This document shows positions 1 through 6,869 of a stretch of DNA of 27,205 nt, piece by piece. The notes under the pieces are model-generated. The model was not told the DNA's origin, did no database searches, and saw only the letters and a program-made list of their open reading frames with translations. Each line of letters opens with the position of its first letter. Position 1 is the stretch's first letter. A program made the position numbers and the translations under genes. Source of the stretch: GCA-003244245 sp035997545 (GTDB lineage Bacteria > Actinomycetota > Actinomycetes > Mycobacteriales > Pseudonocardiaceae); the NCBI GenBank assembly GCA_035997545.1, contig DASYIL010000005.1, positions 1-27,205 on the forward strand, read 5' to 3'.

Positions 1-497
1 CAGCCGCCCGGTCGCACCACCCGCCGTACCTCGGCGAACAGCCGCGCCTTGTCCTCGATGTTCATCCCAACATGCAGCAGGCAGGCCGCATCGACGCCGC
101 CGTCCGGGATCGGCAGCTCGAGGCCGCTGCCGACCTGGAAATCCACCGCATCGGCCAGCCCGCACCTCCGGGTGAGCTCGCGGGCAACCTCGACGAACTC
201 CGGGGTCAGGTCGACACCGGTGACGCGGGCATCCCGGTGCCGCGCCAGATACCGGGCCGGTCCCCCGATACCGCAGCCCACATCCACTACCTGCAGACGG
301 GGCCGCCAGCCGAACTGGTCGAACAACGCCGAAGTAGCCGCCCGACCGCCGATGTGGAACTCATCCCCCGCCGCGAGGTCATCGGAATCGATCGGATCGG
401 TCGACTTGCCCGTCGCGGCCAACCCCCGCAAAATCGCCGCCAACAACTCGCCGTGTGAGTAGTGCGCCACCACGCTGCTCGATCGCTCATCCGACAC
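1..497 (-). CDS. Class I SAM-dependent methyltransferase, 3' end cut by the window edge
   Basis: About 165 codons are present, reading leftwards off the window, so the C-terminal part is missing. The start is a GTG at 497 preceded by GGAGGCGACC, a good ribosome binding site; translation begins SDERSSSVVAHYSHGELL. Motif I of the Rossmann methyltransferase fold is clear at about residues 72-80 (VVDVGCGIGG), followed by an acidic residue after the second strand (VTGVDLTPEF) and a strand IV region ending in FAEVRRVVRPGG. The pattern GIGGPARYLA followed by LELPIPDGG resembles small-molecule N- or C-methyltransferases of the Methyltransf_11/25 type. The methyl acceptor cannot be told from the sequence. 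The frame carries no stop up to the window edge. The longer antisense and shifted frames here lack these motifs. Confidence 0.88.
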   Translation of the reverse strand, partial: MSDERSSSVVAHYSHGELLAAILRGLAATGKSTDPIDSDDLAAGDEFHIGGRAATSALFDQFGWRPRLQVVDVGCGIGGPARYLARHRDARVTGVDLTPEFVEVARELTRRCGLADAVDFQVGSGLELPIPDGGVDAACLLHVGMNIEDKARLFAEVRRVVRPGG

Positions 498-614
498 GGT
501 CGCCTCCGCGAGCTCGTCAGCATCAGGCTAGTCGACACCTACCAGGGTGCGACCACGCCAAAGGACCGACGGTGGCCGGCCCGCGCGTTGCCATACGAAT
601 CCCAGTGCACACGA

Positions 615-778
615 TCACCCAAGATCGCTCCGTGACGAGGTATCCCAGCGGGCGCTGATCACCTTCGGTGGGAAGCGGAAACCGGCGAAGCCAGACCTCG
701 GCGCGGGCACTCGGGGAATACGACGACGCATCAGCCCAGCCTGCCCGCTCCCGGTGCTACGCCGATGCAACAGTGCCC
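615..778 (-). mobile_element. IS6-family-like insertion sequence remnant (terminal repeat plus transposase N-terminus)
   Basis: On the minus strand a 15-bp terminus GGGCACTGTTGCATC starts at 778. About 45 bp further a short frame opens with ATG at 731 and runs 38 residues to a TGA at 615, containing GFAGFRFPPKVIS. The known N-terminus of IS6-family transposases has this kind of FRFPPEVI segment, and IS6 termini such as that of IS26 begin GGCACTGTTGCA. After PPKVIS the sequence still resembles the family (an RW pair) but is out of frame, so this is a dead stub. The catalytic DDE domain is absent. A GGGCACT at 705-711 could pair with the terminus as a 74-bp mini-element, but no target duplication is visible. 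The rest of 498-788 holds nothing else I recognise. Confidence 0.5.
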
Positions 779-788
779 GTCAGTAAGT

Positions 789-2549
789 TCATCTGCGCTT
801 GCTTGAGGTGACAGTTCTGTTACCGTCGGCCCTACTCGCCGGGTCGCGCTCGCGGCGGACGGTCGGCTTTTTTCCCTTGATGGTGGTGCGCCGCAGAGCT
901 GCGATCACCTCGCCGGCGGCGGACTCGGGCACCTCCACTAGCGAGAAGCGATCGGCGATCTCGATCGCCCCGATGTCGCGGCCACCGAGACGGGACTCCC
1001 CGGTTATCGCGCCGACCAGGTCCTGTGGCCGGATCCCGGTGCTGCGCCCGACATCGAGGAAGACGCGCGTCATCCCATCTGTGTGGGCACGGCCGCGCTG
1101 CCCTTCGCGCCCATCGGCACCACGGAGATCTGGTCGCTTGCGCCCGGGCACCTCGGCGACCTCTGGGAACTCCTCTTCGTCGGCTTCGCCCCCAAGGGAA
1201 TCGTGAGCCAACTTCACCGCAGCGAGCGCCACCTCCATGACATCGAACTCGTCAGCGAGCGTCTCGACCACGACACGGAAGCGCTCCAGGTCATCGTTTA
1301 GGAGGATTTCCTGCAGCGCGGCGCGGGTTAGCTCGAGGCGTCTTGCGCGCAGATCGGCGATCGTGGGTACCTTCCCCACCGCGATGCGCTGCTTCGTCAC
1401 CCGCTCGATCGCCTTGAGCATCCGGTGCTCCCGCGGCTCCGCTAAGGTGATTGCCACACCCTCGCGGCCAGCACGGCCTACCCGGCCGATGCGATGTACG
1501 TACGCGTCGGGCGCTGAAGGAACGTTGTAGTTGACGACGTGGGTCAGTTGCTCGATGTCGAGCCCGCGAGCGGCCAGGTCGGTGGCGATGAGCAGGTCCG
1601 CGGTCGCGTTGCGCAGGCGCCCCATTACCCTGTCGCGTTGCTCTTGGCTCATCCCACCGTGCAATGCCTCGGCGCGGTAGCCGCGTCCGTTCAAGGTCTC
1701 GGTGAGCTGGTCGACTTCTTCCCGGGTCCGGCAGAAAACGATCGCCGCCGAGGGCGCCTCCACGTCTAACACTCGTCCCAGAGCAGCGGGCTTTTGCATG
1801 CGGGTGACCACATACGCGCTCTGCCGCACCAGCGGGCCGGTACCTGCGGCCGTCGCCTCGCGGCCCATCTCAATCCGGACCGGATCACGCAGGTGACGGC
1901 GAGCGATCCTGTCGACGCGAGACGGCATCGTCGCGGAGAAGAGCACGGTCTGCCTGTCCTCAGGAGTGCTGTCGAGGATCGCCTCGATGTCCTCGGCGAA
2001 CCCCATATCGAGCATCTCATCCGCCTCATCAAGCACGATCGTCTCCACACCGTGCAGACGAAGGGTCCCACGACCGATATGGTCAATTGCGCGGCCAGGT
2101 GTGGCGACCACGACATCGACCCCGCGTTCCAGCACCCGCAGCTGCCGGCCGATCGGCTGCCCGCCATAGATCGGAAGGACGCGGACGCCAAGATCGCGGC
2201 CGTAGCGGTGGAACGCTTGTGAGACCTGCATAGCCAGTTCACGTGTGGGTACGAGCACCAGCGCCACCGGCACCGCACCTCGCCCGTCACCGGACATTCG
2301 CTGCAACACCGGCAACGCGAACGCCGCCGTCTTTCCCGTCCCCGTCGCGGCCTGACCGAGCAGGTCACGCCCCTGCAGCAACGGCGGGATCGCCTCGCGC
2401 TGGATGGGCGTGGGCTCCTCGTAGCCAAGCCCAGCCAGCGCGTGCAGCAACTCCGGCCGCAGCCCCAGATCGGCGAAGCCCGCCGCGTCCTCGGACGCGT
2501 TCAACTCATCATCGCCCTCCTGGTCCTGCTCCGGTCCATCCATGCTCAC
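789..2549 (-). CDS. deaD: DEAD-box ATP-dependent RNA helicase (DeaD/CsdA type)
   Basis: A 586-residue RNA helicase that unwinds short RNA duplexes in the cytoplasm, typically in ribosome assembly, RNA decay and cold adaptation. All core motifs are present: Q motif (FADLGLRPELL...PTPIQ, residues 25-50), motif I AATGTGKT (67-74), PTREL (101-105), TPGR (150-153), DEAD (174-177), SAT (205-207), then VFCRTR, TDLAARGLD and HRIGRVGRAG in the second RecA domain. The C-terminus (from about residue 490, TRVFLDVGRSTGIRPQDLVGAI) is a DbpA-like RNA-binding domain followed by a basic tail, as in the DeaD subgroup. The start is uncertain: GTG at 2549 or ATG at 2543, two codons later, with AGGTGA just upstream of the latter. 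It appears monocistronic and intact. The IS6-like terminus ends 11 bp beyond its stop codon. Confidence 0.95.
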   Translation of the reverse strand: MSMDGPEQDQEGDDELNASEDAAGFADLGLRPELLHALAGLGYEEPTPIQREAIPPLLQGRDLLGQAATGTGKTAAFALPVLQRMSGDGRGAVPVALVLVPTRELAMQVSQAFHRYGRDLGVRVLPIYGGQPIGRQLRVLERGVDVVVATPGRAIDHIGRGTLRLHGVETIVLDEADEMLDMGFAEDIEAILDSTPEDRQTVLFSATMPSRVDRIARRHLRDPVRIEMGREATAAGTGPLVRQSAYVVTRMQKPAALGRVLDVEAPSAAIVFCRTREEVDQLTETLNGRGYRAEALHGGMSQEQRDRVMGRLRNATADLLIATDLAARGLDIEQLTHVVNYNVPSAPDAYVHRIGRVGRAGREGVAITLAEPREHRMLKAIERVTKQRIAVGKVPTIADLRARRLELTRAALQEILLNDDLERFRVVVETLADEFDVMEVALAAVKLAHDSLGGEADEEEFPEVAEVPGRKRPDLRGADGREGQRGRAHTDGMTRVFLDVGRSTGIRPQDLVGAITGESRLGGRDIGAIEIADRFSLVEVPESAAGEVIAALRRTTIKGKKPTVRRERDPASRADGNRTVTSSKRR

Positions 2550-2699
2550 CTAAACAGCACTCACCCGTGCCCCTAGGGAGCCGCGAGTGCCTCCAAGCGA
2601 CCATGCTGATCAGGACCTGGTGCGTGAGCGCGCCCACCCTGCGCCCACGGTTCAACCAAATGGGGCCGGGCCGCACACCGGTTGCCACGCCTCGAGCCG

Positions 2700-2930
2700 T
2701 CAGCCGCTGAGACGCTTGCGGAGTAGTTGCTTGCCCTTCTCGCCACCCTTACGGCTTTCGGTCTGCGCCCGCTTGAACAGCTCAGCCAACTCCGAGTCGC
2801 CTTCGCGCTCGGCGTCCTGGATGTAGGTCTCCAGGCGCAGCGTATTGCTCAGACAGGACTCCGTAAACCAAATCAGGTTGTAGTCCTTGTCCTTGGTTCC
2901 GGTCACCTGACCGGTTTCGGTGCTCGACAT
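2700..2930 (-). CDS. Small conserved actinobacterial protein of unknown function (76 aa)
   Basis: The ATG at 2930 is preceded by GGGAGGACCC, a strong ribosome binding site, and the frame runs 76 residues to a stop at 2700. The sequence starts MSSTETGQVTGTKDKDYNL and continues with IWFTESCLSNTLRLETYIQD, then a charged helical stretch ending KGKQLLRKRLSG. It is predicted soluble and largely alpha-helical, with one cysteine. I recall similar 70-80 residue proteins in actinobacteria but know of no assigned function. The frame stays open upstream of 2930, but that part covers the neighbouring remnant region and has no supporting features. It lies alone between the helicase and a cluster of pseudogenes, so it seems to have been kept while its neighbours decayed. 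Confidence 0.72.
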   Translation of the reverse strand: MSSTETGQVTGTKDKDYNLIWFTESCLSNTLRLETYIQDAEREGDSELAELFKRAQTESRKGGEKGKQLLRKRLSG

Positions 2931-3026
2931 GGGTCCTCCCTTGTGCCCGGCAGTAGCACGGCTTACCCCGGAAGAGCAATGCTTGAAACCTGTGGATGGC
3001 AAGGAGGGATCGTACCCTCCCGGTGA

Positions 3027-3232
3027 TCTGCAGGCACCGGTTCGCCTCGGCGATCCTGCCACTGTGGGCCCGCAAGACCCGAAGATCACCGAGGTGCTGC
3101 CGCTGCTGTACCTGCACGGGCTGTCGACCAGCGACTTCGTGCCCGCGTTGGGCCAGCTCCTGGGCTCGTCGGCTGGCTGTCGGCGTCGGTGATCACCCGG
3201 CTGACCGAGACGGGGAAGGCCGAGCGGGTTTA
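3027..3232 (+). pseudogene. IS256-family (mutator type) transposase remnant
   Basis: Two frames together give FASAILPLWARKT, then PKITEVLPLLYLHGLSTSDF and VPALGQLLGSSAG, then LSASVITRLTETGKAE. This is the N-terminal third of an IS256-type transposase, whose hallmark is (V)LPxLYLxGLSTxDFxPAL followed by GLSASxITRLT. At least two frameshifts (near 3075 and 3170) break it, and it ends at a TAA at 3231-3233. The DDE catalytic core and both terminal repeats are missing. It abuts a decayed acetyltransferase gene with no gap, so the element was cut by a deletion or rearrangement. Confidence 0.75.
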
Positions 3233-3233
3233 A

Positions 3234-3687
3234 CAGTATGTTCGAGCGGCCGCCCGGAACAACGCCGCGTGGTGCGACGCGGTCTGTCGCACACACGGCC
3301 TGCCGGGTGAGTTCCGTGAGCAGGCGTGGACAAACGCTCGCCGGACGCCTCCCTTCTACCCTGACGCGGTGACTCTGGCAGCCACCGCGTCGGCTCAGGA
3401 GGTCCTTGCCCGGATCGACACCTCGTCCTCGGCGGTCACCTCGGCGCCCAGATCATTGCTGGCGCAGTTGCGAACCGCAGCGCATCGGTGGTCGGGATCT
3501 CGAACCTGTCCGCCTCGGATAACGATCTCGATGGTGCCTGGGCCGGTGGCCTGGCCGCAGTCGCCCGGCATTTCCCCGGCCTGCCGATGGTCGGCTACGA
3601 GCACGGGAAGGCGTTGGACGCCGCAGCCAGACATACTGTAGCTGCACACCCATTGGCCCGCTGCGCATCTGGCATCGGATCAGATAG
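3234..3687 (+). pseudogene. GNAT-family N-acetyltransferase, frameshifted and internally deleted
   Basis: The first frame from 3234 reads YVRAAARNNAAWCDAVCRTHG and continues LPGEFREQAWTNARRTPP, then FYPDAVTL and EVLARIDTSSSAV. This is the N-terminal extension seen in a group of actinobacterial acetyltransferases. From about 3488 another frame gives VVGISNLSASD, then AWAGGLAAVARHFPGLPMVG and YEHGKALDAA, the C-terminal end of the same family. A third frame finishes with PIGPLRIWHRIR and a TAG at 3685. The middle, including most of the acetyl-CoA binding fold, is missing, and two or more frameshifts separate the pieces. The order of fragments is that of a normal gene, so this is decay in place. 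Confidence 0.72.
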
Positions 3688-3865
3688 GCGTCACAACGAC
3701 AAGCCGAATCCACGAAACACCCGCCATCGAACCCACGGACCGCTGTGGTCAGACAACATCCAGGACGGGCCCGCTTCGGGGGAAGCTCACACCGACAGGC
3801 CCAGGCACGACGGAAGCAGCGTCACAACGAAGTAGCACAACATCCCCAGACCTGACACGGAAGAA

Positions 3866-3965
3866 CTGTACGTGCTGCCGCACACACGGTTCCACGCGTG
3901 GGTGTACCTGCTGTCGACTCAGGAGGGTGGTCGGCGGACGGGGTTCGCTACCGCCGGTGCTCGGG
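3866..3965 (+). pseudogene. Possible fragment of an elongation factor Tu-like gene (domain III)
   Basis: A short open stretch reads LYVLPHTRFHAWVYLLSTQE followed by GGRRTGFATAGAR. In EF-Tu the start of domain III has the pattern (T)PHTxFxxxVYxLxxxEGGRHTPFF, and this matches in order and spacing. Nothing of domains I, II or the remainder of III is found nearby, so if the match is right this is an orphan fragment of a divergent tuf-like gene. The frame remains open far downstream, but that part is antisense to the small membrane protein gene and is not coding. Between 3688 and 3865 I recognise nothing. Confidence 0.35.
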
Positions 3966-3976
3966 CTGGTGGACCC

Positions 3977-4303
3977 TCAGCCCGGCTCGCCGCGGCGCTT
4001 GCGATGGAGCACCCACGCCAGGTCCACCAGCGCGATCAATGCCAGCGCAGCGAGCACCACGCCGAATGCCACCAGTTTCGCCTCGATCATGACCACTGCG
4101 GCCACGGTGCAGAACACCAGGCCGAAACCGGCCAGCACCGCCCGCAAGGTCAGTGCGCTGCGGGCCGGCGCAGCCCCGCCGAATCCCGCAGTCGGGTCGT
4201 GGTAGCCAGGCAGCCCCCGTTCGTAGTCGCCTCTGGTACGGCGGCGCGGGTGTGGGTTCGGCTGCTGAGACGCGTGTCCTCCGGATGGATCCCGGTTCGT
4301 CAT
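3977..4303 (-). CDS. Small two-helix membrane protein (108 aa), DUF6343-like
   Basis: The ATG at 4303 is preceded by AAGGAGGAGCAG, close to an ideal ribosome binding site, which fixes the start although the frame is open further upstream. The N-terminal 45 residues are polar and basic (MTNRDPSGGHASQQPNPHPR). Two hydrophobic segments follow: ALTLRAVLAGFGLVFCTVAA at about residues 51-70, and LVAFGVVLAALALIALVDLA at about 77-96. The protein ends with a basic tail (HRKRRGEPG), which suggests both termini face the cytoplasm. The ARSALTLR segment before the first helix resembles DUF6343 proteins of streptomycetes; the function of that family is unknown to me. The start overlaps the TGA of the decayed dehydrogenase frame (ATGA). 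Confidence 0.72.
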   Translation of the reverse strand: MTNRDPSGGHASQQPNPHPRRRTRGDYERGLPGYHDPTAGFGGAAPARSALTLRAVLAGFGLVFCTVAAVVMIEAKLVAFGVVLAALALIALVDLAWVLHRKRRGEPG

Positions 4304-4935
4304 CTGCTCCTCCTTGGGGCCTGTAACGGACGTACCCGCCTCCGAGGCATACCCACGGTGAGCGGGGCAGAAAACGTCGGTCCAGCACCGCTGGCTGCGC
4401 CCGGCAGCGGCTCGGCAGGCGGACGACAAGCAAATGATCTGGGTGAGGGGGGTGGGCGGCTATGTCGCGCCGAGCACACCATGTGGGTCAGAACGAACTT
4501 CTTAGGTACGCCCTGGTCGAACTCCTGATATCCCCGCGGCGCATCGTCCAAGGTGATCACGGTGGCGTTGACGTTCTTGGCGATCTGTACCCGATCATTG
4601 AGAATCGCCATCATCAGCTCGCGATGGTAACGCATGGCAGGGCATTGTCCGGTGGCGAACGAGTGCGCCTTGGCCCAGCCGACGCCGAACCGCAGGGACA
4701 GCGCTCCCCGCTGGGCATGGGGGTCACTGGCTCCGGGATCCTCCGTGACGTACAGCCCGGGAATGCCGATGGCGCCGCCAGCGCCGACGCCGGCGGTGAC
4801 GGCAACCGTGATAGCCGGTCCCGCATTCGCAGGGGGTACGTCAGGACCAGGCTTGAGCACGAACTCGGGGTAGTCGATGGACTCCACCGAGACCTTGCCC
4901 GGTCCCTGATACACGACTCCACGGTTGCTGGCCAC
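4300..4935 (-). pseudogene. fdhA: Glutathione-independent formaldehyde dehydrogenase (fdhA type) with its catalytic core deleted
   Basis: From a GTG at 4935 with GGGAG upstream the frame gives SNRGVVYQGPGKVSVESIDY, the N-terminus of zinc-dependent formaldehyde dehydrogenase. It then jumps through VLKPGPDVPPAN and VAVTAGVGAGG to IGIPGLYVTEDPGASDPHAQ, LSLRFGVGWAKAHSF, and finally LDDAPRGYQEFDQGVPKKFV, the C-terminal end of the family. The normal protein is about 390-400 residues; here roughly 200 in the middle are missing. The lost part includes the catalytic zinc ligands (the CGSDxH and GHE regions), the structural zinc cysteines and most of the NAD-binding fold. The frame is nevertheless open and runs about 45 extra, non-family residues to a TGA at 4300. 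It cannot be an active dehydrogenase. Confidence 0.85.
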
Positions 4936-5163
4936 CTCGTCAGCTCCCTTCCGCCCATCGGCCGCCGCCATAGTTCGCCGCCCTAAGAGTGGCAAACCCG
5001 CCTCGGTAAGACTTGGTCCTACGGGGCCGGCTCAGACGCCCGTCACTGGCGTTTCAGACCGAGGTACACCCGAGACGGCAGAGTCAGGTGGGTGCGGCGG
5101 TCCGAAAAACAGCTGGACGGAGCCCACCGCAGACGAACGAGACACGACCACCCGCTGCAGGAA

Positions 5164-5250
5164 GGGTCTGCCTCGCTGCTGTGGTGCATGGCGACGACGC
5201 CCCTCGCCTTAATGCAACGCCTTAATGCAACGCCTTAATGCAACAGTGCC
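5164..5250 (+). mobile_element. Partial copy A of the short inverted-repeat element (right half only)
   Basis: From GGGTCTGCCTCGCTGCTGTG the sequence matches copy C (8793-8850) almost base for base and ends with the terminus CAACAGTGCC at 5241-5250. The left half of the element is missing. Just inside the terminus a 13-bp unit is present three times in tandem, where copy C has it once. The terminus ends 11 bp after the LuxR-type regulator's stop codon (TAG at 5262-5264 on the minus strand). Confidence 0.75.
5205..5243 (+). repeat. 13-bp tandem repeat, three exact copies
   Basis: The unit CGCCTTAATGCAA occurs at 5205-5217, 5218-5230 and 5231-5243 without mismatch, directly followed by CAGTGCC, the outer end of the element. 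Copy C has one unit, and copy B has an 18-bp double of the equivalent inner end (6684-6719). The element end therefore varies by tandem copy number. Confidence 0.9.
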
Positions 5251-5261
5251 GTCCCGTCTAG

Positions 5262-6359
5262 CTAGAGACGCTGGCTGAGGATGCTGGCGATGAGTTCGCG
5301 TTTGCTGTGTACGCCGAGTTTGTCGAGCACTGCTTTGACATGGTCTCGAACGGTGTAGATCGAGATGTACAGCCGTTGGGCGATCTCGGTGTTGGGCAGG
5401 CCCTCGAGGAGCAGCCGAGCGAGCTGGCGTTCGCGGGCAGTGAGCCCGTGGGCGTGGAAGACCAGCGCGGCGACATCGGCGGGTGCGGCGTGTTGGATGG
5501 TGACCGCGACGGTGCCGGTCGGGACAGCCATCCCGGTGAGAGGGGAGGCGTGGATGGTCAGCCAGTGGCCGGCCGGGGTCCGCGTCCGGACCCGGACCCC
5601 GGCCTGCGCGGCGGTGGGGAGTGCACCGGGGTATTCGGGAAGGGAACGCAGCCGGGCCGCCATCGAAAGGACGGGTACCGGGGCGGGGAAGAGAGCCTCG
5701 ATGGGGATGGCGTAGGAACGGAGCAGGGCCAGCCACTGGTCCGCCTCCGGGGTGGTGGCTTGGATTACGTTGTGGGCGTCGAGGATCAAGGTGCCGGGGC
5801 CGTGCGCCACGTCGGTCGTCGGTGAGCTGACGCAGGTCAGTGCGGCCCGAAGGGCTTTGGCCATGGGCACACTCAGCCGGAGCAAGAACTCGGCCTCCTC
5901 GGTGGTGAAGTGTCCACCGGTGCGGTCGCGGAGCAGCTCCAGGTAACCCCAGCGGTATCCGTCGGCGAACAGCGCCAGACGCAGCTCGTCGCCGACGCCG
6001 TAAGGGTGATACAGCTCACGCCAGCGGCGGCTACGGTACAGGTCCCCGGCGGTCGTCTGGCTGAGCACGGCGACGGCCGGACCCTCACCGTTAGCCAAGG
6101 TGAGCAGTCGGTTCAGGTCGTCGCTGCCGTATTCGAGGGCCAGGTAGCGACCAAGATCGTTTGTGGCCGGGCTGTCGCCCGTCCCCGAGGACAGCAGGTG
6201 GCTATCCGGGTCGGCAAACCCCCAGCACCAGGTGTCGAATGGCACTGCCCGGCGCAGCAGCGCAATCATCTCCCTGCGCAAGGTGAGCGTGTCGCGGCTG
6301 CGGGTCTGTGACAGCCCTAGTACCAGCTCCTGCGTGCGGGCCGCTGCGGTGCTGTGCAT
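5262..6359 (-). CDS. LuxR-type HTH transcriptional regulator with N-terminal sensor-like region
   Basis: A 365-residue regulator. The C-terminal 65 residues form a LuxR/NarL-type helix-turn-helix: LTARERQLARLLLEGLPNTE, then IAQRLYISIYTVRDHVKAVL and DKLGVHSKREL. The first part (about 1-170) has a GAF-like pattern, including VGDELRLALFADGYRWGYLE. The middle (about 180-290) looks PAS-like, with TLILDAHNVIQATTPEADQW. There is no phospho-receiver domain, so a bound ligand or protein partner is the likely signal. The start ATG at 6359 has GAGGGACC upstream. The gene is single and intact, and ends 11 bp from element copy A. Its promoter and first 30 codons are partly duplicated in inverted orientation at 9520-9722. 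The two inverted repeats upstream may be its own operators. Confidence 0.9.
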   Translation of the reverse strand: MHSTAAARTQELVLGLSQTRSRDTLTLRREMIALLRRAVPFDTWCWGFADPDSHLLSSGTGDSPATNDLGRYLALEYGSDDLNRLLTLANGEGPAVAVLSQTTAGDLYRSRRWRELYHPYGVGDELRLALFADGYRWGYLELLRDRTGGHFTTEEAEFLLRLSVPMAKALRAALTCVSSPTTDVAHGPGTLILDAHNVIQATTPEADQWLALLRSYAIPIEALFPAPVPVLSMAARLRSLPEYPGALPTAAQAGVRVRTRTPAGHWLTIHASPLTGMAVPTGTVAVTIQHAAPADVAALVFHAHGLTARERQLARLLLEGLPNTEIAQRLYISIYTVRDHVKAVLDKLGVHSKRELIASILSQRL

Positions 6360-6480
6360 GGTAAAGGTCCCTCGTCTATTCTGACCGCCACGCTACCCCG
6401 CAGTAGCGGTGACGGTATCCCCCCCAGGCGGGATAGACCTCGCCGGTTAGCGCCCGCAATGTTTGCGGAAACGAGCCGCC
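6360..6480 (-). promoter_or_regulatory. luxR-type regulator promoter region with two inverted repeats
   Basis: Two inverted repeats lie upstream of the regulator. TATCCC-N8-GGGATA is at 6416-6435, about 57 bp before the start codon. CCGCAA-N3-TTGCGG is at 6454-6468, about 95 bp before it. Both are preserved in the inverted duplicate at 9530-9583, while the sequence between them and the start codon has diverged more. Preservation of the symmetric sites in both copies suggests protein-binding sites for the regulator itself or another dimeric factor; that is inference. I could not fix the -35 and -10 hexamers. Confidence 0.55.
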
Positions 6481-6483
6481 AGT

Positions 6484-6672
6484 CTGGGCACTGTGCTGGG
6501 CTACCTGCGCCCGTTCCGGAGGTTGGCCGCGGCCCCTCCGACAGTCCCACCGCCGCCGACGGTCCGCGGGGTGACCGCGCCATCCTGCGCCGCCCCGACA
6601 CCCGTAACCCCGAATGGTCAAAGACGTCCGGGCGCGTTGCCCACACCTCGACGCCCTCGCCGACCACCTCAG
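6484..6672 (+). pseudogene. ISL3-family transposase remnant
   Basis: One frame reads GTVLGYLRPFRRLAAAPPTV followed by PPPPTVRGVT. A second frame continues RAILRRPDTRN, and a third gives VKDVRARCPHLDALADHL. In order these match the middle of actinobacterial ISL3 transposases (YLRPFR...APPTVREVTSWILRRP...VRARCPHLDALAGHV). Two frameshifts break the piece. The last frame runs into the terminus of element copy B and stops there on a TAA. The DDE core and terminal repeats are absent. The remnant separates the regulator's promoter from copy B. Confidence 0.65.
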
Positions 6673-6673
6673 T

Positions 6674-6869
6674 GGGCACTGTTTGCATTAACGCGAGGGG
6701 CTGCATTAAGGCGAGGGGTGTCCTTGCCATGCACAGCAGCGAGGCTGGCCCTCAGGCACCTTCGAGAAGTGTGACAAACCGGGCATTCGAAGGCCTGCTA
6801 CAGTACGTGGCTTCTGGGCGGGCAGGTGGATCAGCTCGGGTGGACTGAACGCTCAATGCAACAGTGCCC
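6674..6869 (+). mobile_element. Short inverted-repeat element (MITE-like), copy B, complete, about 196 bp
   Basis: The element begins GGGCACTGTTTGCATTAA at 6674 and ends CAATGCAACAGTGCCC at 6869, so the ends are imperfect inverted repeats. The interior matches copy C in inverted orientation over nearly its whole length, for example GTGACAAACCGGGCATTCGA and GGTGGACTGAACGCTCAAT. Near the left end an 18-bp segment is doubled (6684-6719). The termini resemble those of the IS6 family, and an IS6-like stub with the same terminus lies at 615-778. No transposase fits in the element, and flanking 8-bp duplications are not visible (ACCTCAGT on the left, TTACAACC on the right). Its right end touches the stop codon of the 430-aa gene. 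Confidence 0.85.

Noticed and set aside
3872..4528. A 218-codon plus-strand open frame
   Set aside because: Only its first 30 codons resemble a known family; the rest is antisense to the small membrane protein and the dehydrogenase remnant.
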